DNA of 46,145 nucleotides from Oscillospiraceae bacterium. Its GTDB lineage: Bacteria; Bacillota; Clostridia; Oscillospirales; Ruminococcaceae. Location of the stretch: assembly GCA_009783205.1 (NCBI GenBank), contig WRHO01000012.1:1-46145 (forward strand), given 5' to 3'. The position numbers were made by a program, and so were the translations under genes. The notes under the pieces are model-generated. The model worked only from the letters and a program-made list of their open reading frames with translations. It ran no database searches and was not told the DNA's origin. Of this stretch, positions 30,991 to 41,100 are shown piece by piece (within the stretch, counting starts at the first letter, position 1; each line of letters begins with the position of its first letter).

Positions 30991-33900
30991 TCATTCGACA
31001 TTTTTCAACGATTCAACCATATCAATCTTACTAAGTCGCGTGTTCATAACGAGATTTACCGAAACGGCGAACAACAGAGTCAGCAAAGACGCCTTAATAT
31101 AACTCGAAAGATTAATCAAAACGGGAAATTTTAAAACGTCAATCTCAACCGTAGTAATAACAAATCCGTGTAAAAGAATACCGCCTATAATGCCCGTAAG
31201 AATCCCGACCGCGGTGACTATGCCGTTTTCGCGATATATATACATTGCCAATTCCGAGTTATAGAACCCCAAAACCTTTATTGTCGCTAATTCACGTATC
31301 CTTTCGGTGATATTAATATTTGTCAGATTAAACAACACGACAACCGCCAATATACAAGCTATGAATATTAAAACTACGGTAACTATTTTCATTGCGTCGG
31401 TTGAATCGCCGATATAGGTCATAAGCTCATCATTATGAACGACCGCCCTAACGCTTTTGTTGTCGAGCAAATCGGTAACATAATCCTTGTTGTCGTTTTC
31501 GTTGAACACAAAAACGCTGTTTGGATTTGGGGCTTCATCGAATGTATTCTTATACATTTCCGGCGACATATAAATATAGTGTTGAATATAATTGTCAACA
31601 ATGTCCGTTGCCTCGGCGGTAAAAGACCTTCCGTCGTCATAGACCATTTCAAAAGCGTCACCCGCCTTAACCCCCATAACGCGCGCTAATTTTTCGGTCA
31701 ACAAAACCGAGTTATTGTCTATGGCTACGGGTTTATTGTTGTCGGGGGAATATAGGCTTATATAATCGCTCATATCTTCGAGCGATTGCGGGACAATAAC
31801 CGCCGCCGACATTCCTCCGTTTTTTCCGTTTGCCGTAACCGCCGCCTCTCTTATAAACAAATGAGCGGCGGGTAAAATTGCGTTTAGCTCCTCGATTTGT
31901 TTATTTCTCTCTATTTCCTTTAAATATGCTCTCGTATTATATTTAATAATCGTTCCGTATTGTAATTCGACAACCCCGGCTATACTGTCGCTTAAGCCGA
32001 AGGCGGTAACCAAAAGCGCGGTGCAGCCGGCTACCCCCGCCAACGACATTATAAACCGCTTTTTATAGCGCAGTATGTTTCTTACGGTCACCTTACTGAA
32101 AAAGCCGAGACGTTTCCAGACGGGTGTAATACGCTCGAGCAATACCCGTTTACCGTCCAATGGCGATTTCGGGCGCATTAAAAGGGCGGGCGTTCCGCCC
32201 ATCGCGCTTAAATAAGTCCAAAGCGTTACAATTATTACGGATAAAACCGATATTGCTACGGCGACTACAGACAGCAGGAACGGCACGGGCATATAAATAG
32301 GCGGAAGAGTATACATATGTCCGTATGCGTCGGAGATAATGAACGGGAAGAGCTTACTCCCCCATATAACGCCCGCAACTCCCCCGATTAATGCCGAGCT
32401 TATTGCATACAAAAGGTATTTGAACAAAATCGAAAACGGGCGATATCCGAGTGCTTTATAAATGCCGATTTGCGTGCGGCTTTCCTCAACCATACGCGAC
32501 ATAGTTGTTAACGTCACCATAATCGCAACAAGAAAAAACACAAGAGGGAATACATAGCCTATCCGTTGTAGCCGCATTGTATCTTGATAATACGAGTCGA
32601 AATCCAACCCGTCCTTGCGGGTGAATATAAACCACTCGGGGTCGGGCGCGTCGTCCAGCTTATCCTGTGCGTCCTCCAACTCGAGTTTTGCGTCCGCTAA
32701 CTCGATACGCGCATCGCGCTCCTCATCTCTGAGCGTCTTTAAGCCGTCGTTGTATTCCGCTAAGCCGTCGTAATACTCAATCCAACCGTCATCAATTTCC
32801 TTTTGCGCTTTAACCCGCTCTTCCTCAATGGTAATGCGCGCGTCGTTCAACTCTCGAATCCCGTCGTCTATTTCCGCTTGTGCCTCAATAATAAGTGTCC
32901 GCCCGTCGTCGAGCTTTTCCAAGCCGCGTTCAACCTCGCGAAATGAAGCGTTTAACTCGTCATAAATAGCGTCCAATTCGGGCGAAACGCCGTAAGGCCC
33001 CATCATCGTCAATTCCGCTTTTGAGCTTTCCAATAACGCTAAAGCAATGTCGAGCGTTCTTTGCCCTTCCTCAAGCTCCTTCCTCTTTTCGTCCAACTCA
33101 GCCTGTCCGTCTTTTATTTTCTGTTCGTTTTCGTATATCTCGTCCCAACCGTCGGATATTTCGCGGTTTAAAGTAAGCTGTCCGTCAGTCAATTCTGTAT
33201 AAGCATCCGCTAACTCAATTTCCGCGTCCGCCAACTCCCCCCGCACTTTTTCAAGCTCGGCTTCGAGCTCCGCCTCGCCGTCGTAATACTCAACCCAACC
33301 GTCGTCAATTTCCTCCTGTGCATCCTTTAATTCGCGAACCATGTCGCCGACTCGTAAATCGCCGATTGTATCAATCGTTCCCTTCCATTCTTCTGCAAAT
33401 TCATAATATTCGTCGGTAAGATTGTTCAGGGTTTTTGAACCGTCCATAACGACAAAAACATCTGTATACACGTCGAGCGAATAAGCGGAGGGGTGAAGAT
33501 ACATATAATATTGCAGAGAGCCGTCGCCGAGCGCGGTGTTACCCCTTTGAAAGGTTATATATAACGGCGACGTAGCAACGCCGACTATTGTAAAAGTTTC
33601 GTTATCAATTAATTCGTGATAATCGTCCATATTCTCTAAGCTTAGTTGAATACTGTCTCCTATTTGTATATTCCCGTCATTAAGCAGGTGTCTCTCCTCT
33701 ATCACACATTCGTCCGCTTTTTCGGGAAACCGCCCCGCAATAATATCAATTGTATTAACGCCGTCGGGGAGCGCGTATGTACGGACGGCGGAATTAATAT
33801 CGGCAACATTAGCATAAACGTCAATAATAGTTGTGGGCATAACGAGGTATGTCTCCGCGTTATTCTTTAAAGCGGCGATATCATCATCATCAAACCCCAT

Positions 33901-34092
33901 TGTTGATTTAATTTGAAGGTCGTAAAGCCGATGCTCCTTATAAGTTTTATCGGCAATATTCCTCATATCAATTGCCGCCGCTTGAATCCCGACCACCGAC
34001 GAGGTTCCCAATGACGCTAATATTAACAAAGAGAGAAAACGACCCATTGTGTTTTTTATTTCGCGGAACAAATCTTTAAAATACGCATTCAT
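30991..34092 (-). CDS. FtsX/MacB-type ABC permease with long extracytoplasmic coiled coil
   Basis: This is a 1033-residue protein. Membrane helix 1 (about 15-37) is followed by a MacB-like periplasmic-type core and then a long acidic coiled coil (about 255-525). That part is built of repeats such as EIDDGWVEYYDG and EIDDGWIEYYDG and of L-x-D-G units like those in YhgE/Pip proteins. Three membrane helices (about 545-670) form the first FtsX domain. A second extracytoplasmic core and three more helices (about 890-1025) form the second. Such permeases do not move small substrates across the bilayer; they use ATP to drive motion of outer-surface domains, or to remove lipids or peptides. Its ATPase is encoded immediately upstream (6-base gap). 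It is the last gene of the minus-strand operon. Confidence 0.85.
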   Translation of the reverse strand: MNAYFKDLFREIKNTMGRFLSLLILASLGTSSVVGIQAAAIDMRNIADKTYKEHRLYDLQIKSTMGFDDDDIAALKNNAETYLVMPTTIIDVYANVADINSAVRTYALPDGVNTIDIIAGRFPEKADECVIEERHLLNDGNIQIGDSIQLSLENMDDYHELIDNETFTIVGVATSPLYITFQRGNTALGDGSLQYYMYLHPSAYSLDVYTDVFVVMDGSKTLNNLTDEYYEFAEEWKGTIDTIGDLRVGDMVRELKDAQEEIDDGWVEYYDGEAELEAELEKVRGELADAEIELADAYTELTDGQLTLNREISDGWDEIYENEQKIKDGQAELDEKRKELEEGQRTLDIALALLESSKAELTMMGPYGVSPELDAIYDELNASFREVERGLEKLDDGRTLIIEAQAEIDDGIRELNDARITIEEERVKAQKEIDDGWIEYYDGLAEYNDGLKTLRDEERDARIELADAKLELEDAQDKLDDAPDPEWFIFTRKDGLDFDSYYQDTMRLQRIGYVFPLVFFLVAIMVTLTTMSRMVEESRTQIGIYKALGYRPFSILFKYLLYAISSALIGGVAGVIWGSKLFPFIISDAYGHMYTLPPIYMPVPFLLSVVAVAISVLSVIIVTLWTYLSAMGGTPALLMRPKSPLDGKRVLLERITPVWKRLGFFSKVTVRNILRYKKRFIMSLAGVAGCTALLVTAFGLSDSIAGVVELQYGTIIKYNTRAYLKEIERNKQIEELNAILPAAHLFIREAAVTANGKNGGMSAAVIVPQSLEDMSDYISLYSPDNNKPVAIDNNSVLLTEKLARVMGVKAGDAFEMVYDDGRSFTAEATDIVDNYIQHYIYMSPEMYKNTFDEAPNPNSVFVFNENDNKDYVTDLLDNKSVRAVVHNDELMTYIGDSTDAMKIVTVVLIFIACILAVVVLFNLTNINITERIRELATIKVLGFYNSELAMYIYRENGIVTAVGILTGIIGGILLHGFVITTVEIDVLKFPVLINLSSYIKASLLTLLFAVSVNLVMNTRLSKIDMVESLKNVE

Positions 34093-34098
34093 ATATAA

Positions 34099-34806
34099 TC
34101 ACCATTCTATGTCCGAAACGGGGGTGGGATTATCGTTATGCAGTATCGCTTTTACTTTACCGCTTTTTATTTTTATAACCCTATCCGCTATAGGCATAAC
34201 CGCGCTATTATGCGTAATTACAACCACCGTAACGCCTTTTATCCTGCACACGTCTTGTAACAACTGTAATATGCTCTTCCCCGTCTCATAATCCAACGCG
34301 CCGGTAGGTTCGTCGCACAAGAGAAGCTTTGGATTTTTTGCGATTGCGCGGGCAATTGCAACGCGCTGTTGCTCGCCGCCGGAAAGCTGTGCGGGGAAGT
34401 TTCCGAGCCTGTGTCCGAGTCCGACGTCCTCTAAAACGGTTCGCGGGTCAAATGCGTCCTTGCGAATTTGTGACGCAAGCTCAACATTTTCGAGGGCGGT
34501 CAAATTTGGGATTAGGTTGTAGAATTGGAACACAAACCCGACGTCGTCTCTTCGATATGTGCAGATTTCCCGTTTAGAAAGTCGAGATATATCGCGCCCG
34601 TCTACGGTAACCTTTCCCGAGGTTGCCGAATCCATACCGCCTAATATGTTCAAAACCGTTGTCTTTCCCGCGCCGGACGGCCCGACTATAATGTTAAGCT
34701 TCCCCTTTTGCAGGTTAAAGGTAATGCCGTTTGCGGCGCGTACCGGAACCGAACCCGTTCGATACTCGCGCACTACGTCGGTAAAGGTAACATAATTCTC
34801 GTTCAT
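34099..34806 (-). CDS. ABC transporter ATP-binding protein (MacB/LolD type)
   Basis: The 235-residue ATPase has Walker [10 protein letters not shown], the Q-loop in VFQFYNLIP, the signature [14 protein letters not shown], Walker [13 protein letters not shown] and the switch histidine in VVVITHN. Length and the PTGALD box are typical of the LolD/MacB group that pairs with FtsX-type permeases. It sits 6 bases before the 1033-residue permease, its partner. It is separated from the CPBP gene by 26 bases. The substrate cannot be deduced. Confidence 0.92.
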   Translation of the reverse strand: MNENYVTFTDVVREYRTGSVPVRAANGITFNLQKGKLNIIVGPSGAGKTTVLNILGGMDSATSGKVTVDGRDISRLSKREICTYRRDDVGFVFQFYNLIPNLTALENVELASQIRKDAFDPRTVLEDVGLGHRLGNFPAQLSGGEQQRVAIARAIAKNPKLLLCDEPTGALDYETGKSILQLLQDVCRIKGVTVVVITHNSAVMPIADRVIKIKSGKVKAILHNDNPTPVSDIEW

Positions 34807-34832
34807 TTTAACCCCGTTTCTTTAGAAGTTCT

Positions 34833-35531
34833 TTAAATTATATAAAAATAATAAACACCTACTAAATTAATTGCAATATTCGCGCTTATATGGACAATTA
34901 AGCTACCGGTCACGCTTTTACAGCGGCGGGACAGCTCGTTGAAAATCAAGCCCGCCGCAACCAAGCCGCACATAAGGAATATGAATATTCCGAGCGAAAA
35001 TAATCTGTCTATAATAAATATATGATAAAGCGAAAACAACAAACTCGAATATATATAAGCGACGCGCTTATAGCCCATGTTAAACAGCGTCAAAAAAACA
35101 AAACCGCGAAAGAAAAACTCTTCCATAATTGCGTTTATACCGATTACATACGCGAAAACAAAAGGATAGGTCTCGGGCGTTATATTGTTCACGGCGAGCG
35201 CGTTAATTATCATATCCCTATCGAGCGACGGCCTTATTATAACAAACACAATCATCATAAACGCGAATACAACGAAGCCCAACCCAAACGACAATTTTAT
35301 ATTACGCCCATGTCCCTTTTTATACAATAATGCTTTTATATCCGAAAAGCTTCTCCCCAAAAAACACAGATAACAAAAAATCGGAAAAAGAATAAATACA
35401 CACAGCTTCAACGCCGAAGTGAACAAATATTGTTCAAAGCCGGCGTTGAGTATTCCCGCGTGTATGACACAGGCGGTAAGCGAAAAGAGTATTACAGCGA
35501 ACAGATATGCTTTGTCGGCTTTAGCTTTCAT
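34833..35531 (-). CDS. CPBP (CAAX/Abi) family intramembrane metalloprotease
   Basis: This protein of 232 residues has about seven membrane segments. Motif 1 is EEFFFRG (near 138), motif 2 LYHIF (near 170) and motif 3 HISANI near 217, which together hold the glutamates, arginine and histidines that coordinate the catalytic metal. In bacteria these proteases are often found with bacteriocin or lantibiotic genes, for processing or immunity. Its ATG overlaps the stop of the upstream ATPase gene by 4 bases, so it is part of the transporter operon and is probably made together with both transporters. No precursor peptide gene was seen nearby. Confidence 0.85.
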   Translation of the reverse strand: MKAKADKAYLFAVILFSLTACVIHAGILNAGFEQYLFTSALKLCVFILFPIFCYLCFLGRSFSDIKALLYKKGHGRNIKLSFGLGFVVFAFMMIVFVIIRPSLDRDMIINALAVNNITPETYPFVFAYVIGINAIMEEFFFRGFVFLTLFNMGYKRVAYIYSSLLFSLYHIFIIDRLFSLGIFIFLMCGLVAAGLIFNELSRRCKSVTGSLIVHISANIAINLVGVYYFYII

Positions 35532-36214
35532 ACTTGTTTTTTATTTTTTGTGCCTTTCTTTTTACTCTTGCGTAAAGAGGCAAGCTCGTAGACCTCGTCC
35601 GCTTGTGCCGCGACCTCGGGCGAATGTGAAACGATAATCACACATTTATTTTCCTCGTGCGACAAACGCTTAAATATATCCATAACCTCGTCCTGCGTCG
35701 AAAGGTCAAGGTTGCCCGTCGGTTCGTCGGCTAATATAATGTCCGGGTTAAACGACAACGCTCTCGCAATTGCAACCCTTTGCTGTTCCCCGCCGGAAAG
35801 CTTTAATATCCTTCTTTTTGCGAGCGTTTCGTCTAAATTAACCTTTTCTAAAAGCTCAAACGCTTGTTTGCGTTTATCGTTTATCTTTTTCCCGGATGCG
35901 CGCATAGATAATTCGACATTTTCGACCGCGTTCAAATGCGGGAGAAGGTTAAACTGTTGAAACACAACGCCCACATAGCGGCTTCGATATTTATAACGGT
36001 CTACCTTCTTAACATCTTTCTCGTCAAACAATATGCGACCGTCGGTCGGAGACGTAAGCCCCGATAATAATGACAAAAGGGTTGTCTTACCCGCGCCCGA
36101 CCTTCCGACTATTGCATAAACCCGTCCTTTTTCAAAAACATAATTGATATTGTCTAAAACTTTTTCGCGCCCGTCGTAGCTGTAGCTTATATTTTCTAAT
36201 TTAAGAATACTCAT
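35528..36214 (-). CDS. ABC transporter ATP-binding protein (second MacB-type ATPase)
   Basis: The protein has 228 residues. Walker A is GRSGAGKTT, the Q-loop is in VFQQFNLLP, the signature is [14 protein letters not shown], Walker B is ILADEPTGNLD and the switch is VIIVSHS. It is closely related in layout to the other ATPase in the operon but differs enough in sequence to be an older duplicate. The basic tail (LRKSKKKGTKNKKQV) is unusual. It follows the 572-residue permease gene by 27 bases, so those two form the first transporter of the operon. Confidence 0.92.
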   Translation of the reverse strand: MSILKLENISYSYDGREKVLDNINYVFEKGRVYAIVGRSGAGKTTLLSLLSGLTSPTDGRILFDEKDVKKVDRYKYRSRYVGVVFQQFNLLPHLNAVENVELSMRASGKKINDKRKQAFELLEKVNLDETLAKRRILKLSGGEQQRVAIARALSFNPDIILADEPTGNLDLSTQDEVMDIFKRLSHEENKCVIIVSHSPEVAAQADEVYELASLRKSKKKGTKNKKQV

Positions 36215-36241
36215 ATTTATACTATACCTTTCCGAGCTTCA

Positions 36242-37960
36242 TCAAGCTCTGTTCGCGAGAATTTTTAACGGCTCATAACGCATGACAAATATAACCGCCG
36301 CCAAACTCGATACTAATGTTAAACCTATTCCTATAAGAATTAATTGTGCTAATATCATAAGATTAACGGACGCATTGACCGTTTCGAGATAGCTTATCCT
36401 CTCGTTTTCTCCACCCCCAAAAGAAGAGAAGCTCATGACGCGTCCACCGCCCCCGCCGCCGTCAAATGATATCGGGCCGCCGCCGGGTCTTCCGAAGCTC
36501 TGCGCCTGATTCAAGGCTTCGTCCTCGGCTCTTTCGATTTGTGTCGCTAAAAGATTATTTGATACGGGTACGCTTATAACCGCGCCGACAACCGTTCCTA
36601 TGATAATAGCGGACAAGGTGACGCATAATAGCTCGGTAACAAATTGCATGGCTACCTTTCCTTTTTTTATGCCGATTGCCGTTAAAACGCCGACCTCATA
36701 TTTACGCTCGCGAATGTTAAACACGTTTATAACAACGAGAATGACCGCGCCAATAGCTAATATTATGAACAGCATGGTTGTGGCAAATGCCGAAAGATTG
36801 CGGAGCGGGATTACGCTCGATTCATAATTGTTAAGGTTTGAGGACGTCAACACGTAATATTCGGACAAGCCTTTGGCGGTCAATTCTTCCGTAAAGCTAT
36901 CATAATCTCCCTTATCGGCAAAAATAAAGCTGCTCGAAAGTGTATCGGTTAGCGCGGTTGTCGTTTCCGTTCCCCAATCGTCGGTTCCGGTTATCTCGTT
37001 TTCAATCGAGTTTTCAATAACCGCACTTAAGCTCGGGTAACTCACACATATTAAGTTAGCGGGGTCTTGTGCCGTCGAAAACATCGGCATATCGTTCACC
37101 TCGCCCGAGCTTGTATCGGTATATATCCCCACAATTGTAAAAGTATACTCGCCCGCGTTTTCGCCGTAGGCATTGTCTTCGGCATTGTCTTCATTGGCGA
37201 TGTCTTCGTCGTCGCCGTTTTCGTCAATGTCTTCGTCGTCGGAATCATAATTCGGATTAGCCAACACAATACTGTCGCCCACCGATAATCCGTTCGTATA
37301 GGCTAAAACATCGCTGATTAAACAGGTCATGTCGTCCGACGCTATGTCGAACATTTCGCCCTCTTTAATCGACGCCGTTGAGTTCATAAATTTTGTCATA
37401 GCTTCCTCAGAGCTGTAGCCGGTTACGGTAAAATCGCCGATTGTCAAGGCGCGCCCAACCATAATAGCCCGACCGCCCCTCATTCCGCCACCGCCGCCGC
37501 CCGGGCCTCCGCCGCGAGCGACCATTCCGCCTTCGGGCGACACGAAAACATTGTCCGAGTCGTTATCGGCATTGTCTTCGGAGCCGTATGCCTTTAATTC
37601 ACCCGTTGCGTTAAGGGCGGTTGAACTCGAATAATTAAAGTCCTTAACATATGCCGAATCGGAATATATAAGCAGTTCATCTAACTCCAAATCCTTATAC
37701 CGCTCCATTAATTCCCGCATTTGGCTCATATCTCCCCTGCCCCCGCCGCCGTTCTCCTCAATAAGCTTTTGGCGGTCGACCGAGATTGTACCCGTTATAC
37801 TGACCGATTCGAGTCCTACGGCTTCGGCATCGTCTGCGGCGTTTCTTATTGCGAGCGCGATGCACGATGACGCGGCAATTGCCAAAACGATGATACCGAT
37901 TAGAATATTTCGCCCTTTTGAGCGGCTTATACTCTTAAACGCGTTGATAATTACTAACAT
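36242..37960 (-). CDS. FtsX/MacB-type ABC permease with Gly-rich and acidic inserts
   Basis: This 572-residue permease has one N-terminal membrane helix (about 15-37), a large outer domain, and three helices at the C-terminus (about 395-560), the MacB topology. Three Gly-rich inserts (near 71-77, near 145-165 and near 490-525) and an acidic Asp/Glu/Asn loop (near 230-270, DSDDEDIDENGDDEDIANED) interrupt the outer domain. These are low-complexity surface loops that normal MacB proteins lack. It is the first gene of the minus-strand operon. AAAGGA precedes the ATG. It pairs with the ATPase that follows it. The acidic loop might bind calcium or cationic peptides (inference). Confidence 0.85.
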   Translation of the reverse strand: MLVIINAFKSISRSKGRNILIGIIVLAIAASSCIALAIRNAADDAEAVGLESVSITGTISVDRQKLIEENGGGGRGDMSQMRELMERYKDLELDELLIYSDSAYVKDFNYSSSTALNATGELKAYGSEDNADNDSDNVFVSPEGGMVARGGGPGGGGGGMRGGRAIMVGRALTIGDFTVTGYSSEEAMTKFMNSTASIKEGEMFDIASDDMTCLISDVLAYTNGLSVGDSIVLANPNYDSDDEDIDENGDDEDIANEDNAEDNAYGENAGEYTFTIVGIYTDTSSGEVNDMPMFSTAQDPANLICVSYPSLSAVIENSIENEITGTDDWGTETTTALTDTLSSSFIFADKGDYDSFTEELTAKGLSEYYVLTSSNLNNYESSVIPLRNLSAFATTMLFIILAIGAVILVVINVFNIRERKYEVGVLTAIGIKKGKVAMQFVTELLCVTLSAIIIGTVVGAVISVPVSNNLLATQIERAEDEALNQAQSFGRPGGGPISFDGGGGGGRVMSFSSFGGGENERISYLETVNASVNLMILAQLILIGIGLTLVSSLAAVIFVMRYEPLKILANRA

Positions 37961-38071
37961 GATTAGTTTTTTCCTTTCTGTTTTAAAAAGTCCCTTAACA
38001 TAAAATTAGTATATCCTATAAAACTGAACACACGTTGTCGTCTGACTGAATATTATATGAATATATGTATC

Positions 38072-38105
38072 AGGGCGGGGATTAACCCGCCCTAATTCTT
38101 TTTTT
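38072..38105. terminator. GC-rich hairpin with T-run (intergenic)
   Basis: AGGGCGGG pairs perfectly with CCCGCCCT around GATTAA, and on the plus strand TAATTCTTTTTTT follows. Both flanking genes are on the minus strand, so as a minus-strand terminator for the giant surface-protein gene it has its A-run before the stem and no good T-run after it. It probably still ends or protects that transcript. Confidence 0.6.
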
Positions 38106-38137
38106 ACAGTGTCTTATTTGTGCCTCATTATACTTTT

Positions 38138-41100
38138 CTATCCGAGCGTTTTATATGTCGGTAAGCCCACGATATATAACAGAATTTCAATACCGCAGAA
38201 TATTGTCGGTTCGCCCGCGGCTTCACCCTCGGGGCTGAGAATTGCGGCGGGGTTGTTTGCCGCGTTGCTCGGCATTTTCACAAGATATAACAGAATCTCA
38301 ATGAAACAGAAGATTGTCGGCGCGCCCTCGCCTTCGCCCTCGTTCGAAATAACGCCGTATTTGGGTTCGGGCGGCTCCGTCGATTCGGTAGTTTCGGACG
38401 GGTCTGTCGTGATTGGCGGGGTGGTTGTTACCGTTCCGATTGAGGTTGAGGTTGAGGCAGATGTTCCGGTACCCGTTTCCGTATCGCTCGTATCTGTTCC
38501 CGTTGAATCTGTAGTATCGGTTGTATCATCGGTACCTGTGCCTGTAGCATCTGTAGTGTCGGTTGTATCGGTACCCGTGCCTGTTGTGTCGGTTGTATCG
38601 GTACCAGCGCCTGTTGTGTCTGTTGTAACGGTACCCGTGCCGGTGGTGGCGGTTGTATCAGTATCCGTTCCGGTGGAGTCTGTTGTGACAGTACCCGTGC
38701 CTGTTGTGTCTGTTGTGGCAGTATCCGTGCCGGTGGTATCTGTTGTGACAGTATCCGTGCCTGTTGTGTCTGTTGTAACGGTACCCGTGCCTGTTGTGTC
38801 AGTTGTAATGGTACCCGTGCCTGTTGTGTCTGTTGTGACAGTACCCGTGCCGGTTGTAACAGTAACCGATTCAGAAGTTGAAGTGGTTATTGACGGAGTT
38901 GTTGTTACTGCAGTTGTCGCGGTTGTTTCCGGCGGACAGGTGCAACGGTCAACGTCATTTTTGCATACCTCACAAAGTATAATTGCGGAGCTGGTATCAT
39001 TAAACACTATGATATGCTCATTTGTGTTTGTTAGAATTACAAATGTGAAGCTTCCGTCATTATCGAGCTTCGAGAACGCGCTTTCGTAGAAGTAAGAGCC
39101 GCTACGATTTGTCATTATAGCGTATTCCCACTTTCCGAAGTGATTATCCTTTGCGACCTTAGGCTCAAGGGTTACTGCATAGAGAATACTTCTGCAATCG
39201 ACAATGTTCATCTGCCAAATCGGTCTGTTTCTTTCGTCAACATACTTGTTTTCTGTCGCCGCCTTTGTTGCGGGTGCTAAAATCCACGGACACGGCGGTT
39301 CTTCAATACCGATTCCGTATTCAATGTTTAAGCTTAAGTTGTAATTTCTCGGCGTTACGGTAAGACCCGTTCCCCTTATATGAAGGGTGTAGCCGTCATA
39401 CGGGAATAAAAGGTCAAGGTTTACGTTTTTGTCTTTTATAATCTCTAAGACAACCTTCGGCATATCGTACCACGTTTTGACCCCGTTAAACATATTTACC
39501 TCAACGGTTTTAGCGTTGGTCGGCGTAGCTTCCTCTGCCGCTTTTTCAATGTCCTCTAATTTTTCTAAGAGCGGATTAACATTATCCTTCGTTGTCCAAC
39601 AAGCGTATAGAGTGAATTTGCCCGATTCCTTCCTTTCGTCGCCATCCTTTAAATTAATATAATCCTTAGAGAAGACCCAAGGTGACGCACTTAAAAATTC
39701 GACGGGGAGGTTATCGTCTTTATTGAGAGTGTATGGCTCGGAGTACCATCCGACAAACGAATAGCCGGGGATATTTACGGGCTTAGTCACCCTCGTTATA
39801 TAGAAGTTATTCTCGGCAAATTTACCGAAATGCGCGCCGTCCCACACCTGTTGCACGTTATACGGAACGCCCGCGGAGCCTTTGTAGTTTTCGGGATAAT
39901 TGTATTCAAACGATACGTTATAGCGTTTTACCCAGCCGCCGTGTAATATTATATCTTCTACAACCACGTCGTTCTGTAAATCCCATCTTTTGCTTTGGTC
40001 AAGAACGTCTTCTTTTGCAGATTCTTCATCTCTGTACCAACCGCCCCATGCGTAACCGTCACGCGGAGGTAATATCGGGTTTGTGACCTTTCCGCCCTCT
40101 TCAACCAATATCGGCTCGGGGTTGGTTATATTCGTACCGAAATTAAACGATACGTTATACACATTAATCCAACCCGCATAGAGCGTAATCACGTCATCTT
40201 TTGCATACGCTTCAATTATGTCCTTATCCACCACCTTGCTCCAGCTCCACGGTACAGTACATTCCTTATCAATGTACCATGCGGTGAATCTTTTTCCGTC
40301 GCGTTTAGGGTCATTGTTGGGGTCGTTTGTGGGGTTGGGGTTTGTAATTACCTTGTTAATGCCGAGGAATAATGTTGAAGGAACATCAACCTTCTCACCT
40401 TGGCTCAACGCGCCGGCGTTAAACTCGACCGAGAACCCTTTTTCCCAACCGGCGTATAAAATAGTATTCGCATCTACAAGCGTTCCCGCGCCCGACGCGC
40501 CGAACTTAAACGCTTCCTCGGCGTTGAGATTATTTGCTTCCTGCGGCGCGGTATACCACCCGACGAATGTCCATACCTCTTTTGTTTGCGGAACATTCAT
40601 ATTATTGCCTTTGTTCGAGGCTGCACTCAGGTAGGTACTCGGCGGAGTCGGAATCGTGCTGCTTTTTGAAATTTGATTAAGAATTTCATAATACTCGATA
40701 TTAGCACCCGAACCCGTGCTTGTTGTTAAAAAGCCCTTGCGCCAATGGTCTTCGGCTAATCCCGGCGGCGGAGGTTCGCCCGTTCCCTCCGGCCAGTTGA
40801 GGTTATAGCGCACTTGTATCGCTTTTTCAGCATTAATGTATAAGCGCAGATATAACATATCGTCTTCTTCAACGAGAATGTCCTCACCCGCTTTTTCGCC
40901 GGTGGTGTATTTTATGTCGGTGTTTATCTGTTTGGTGAAATCCCAAACACAGTCGTCGTCTTTACACTCGGGGTCTCCGCACAAGCACCAGCTTATTGCG
41001 GTATGACCGTCGAGAAGACCGTTTTTATTACCCTCGGTAATCGGGTTTACGGCGACCCCACCTTGATTAATTTCGGTAAACTTTGTCAAGTAGTGGGTGT

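Noticed and set aside
38500-38870. CRISPR array
   Set aside because: The units are contiguous, with no unique spacers between them, and encode an in-frame Thr/Gly tract.
38109-39089. 326-codon plus-strand open frame rich in VPVPVVSVV
   Set aside because: It is antisense to the Thr-rich minisatellite of the giant minus-strand gene; the repeat keeps both strands open. It has no ribosome site or recognisable start.
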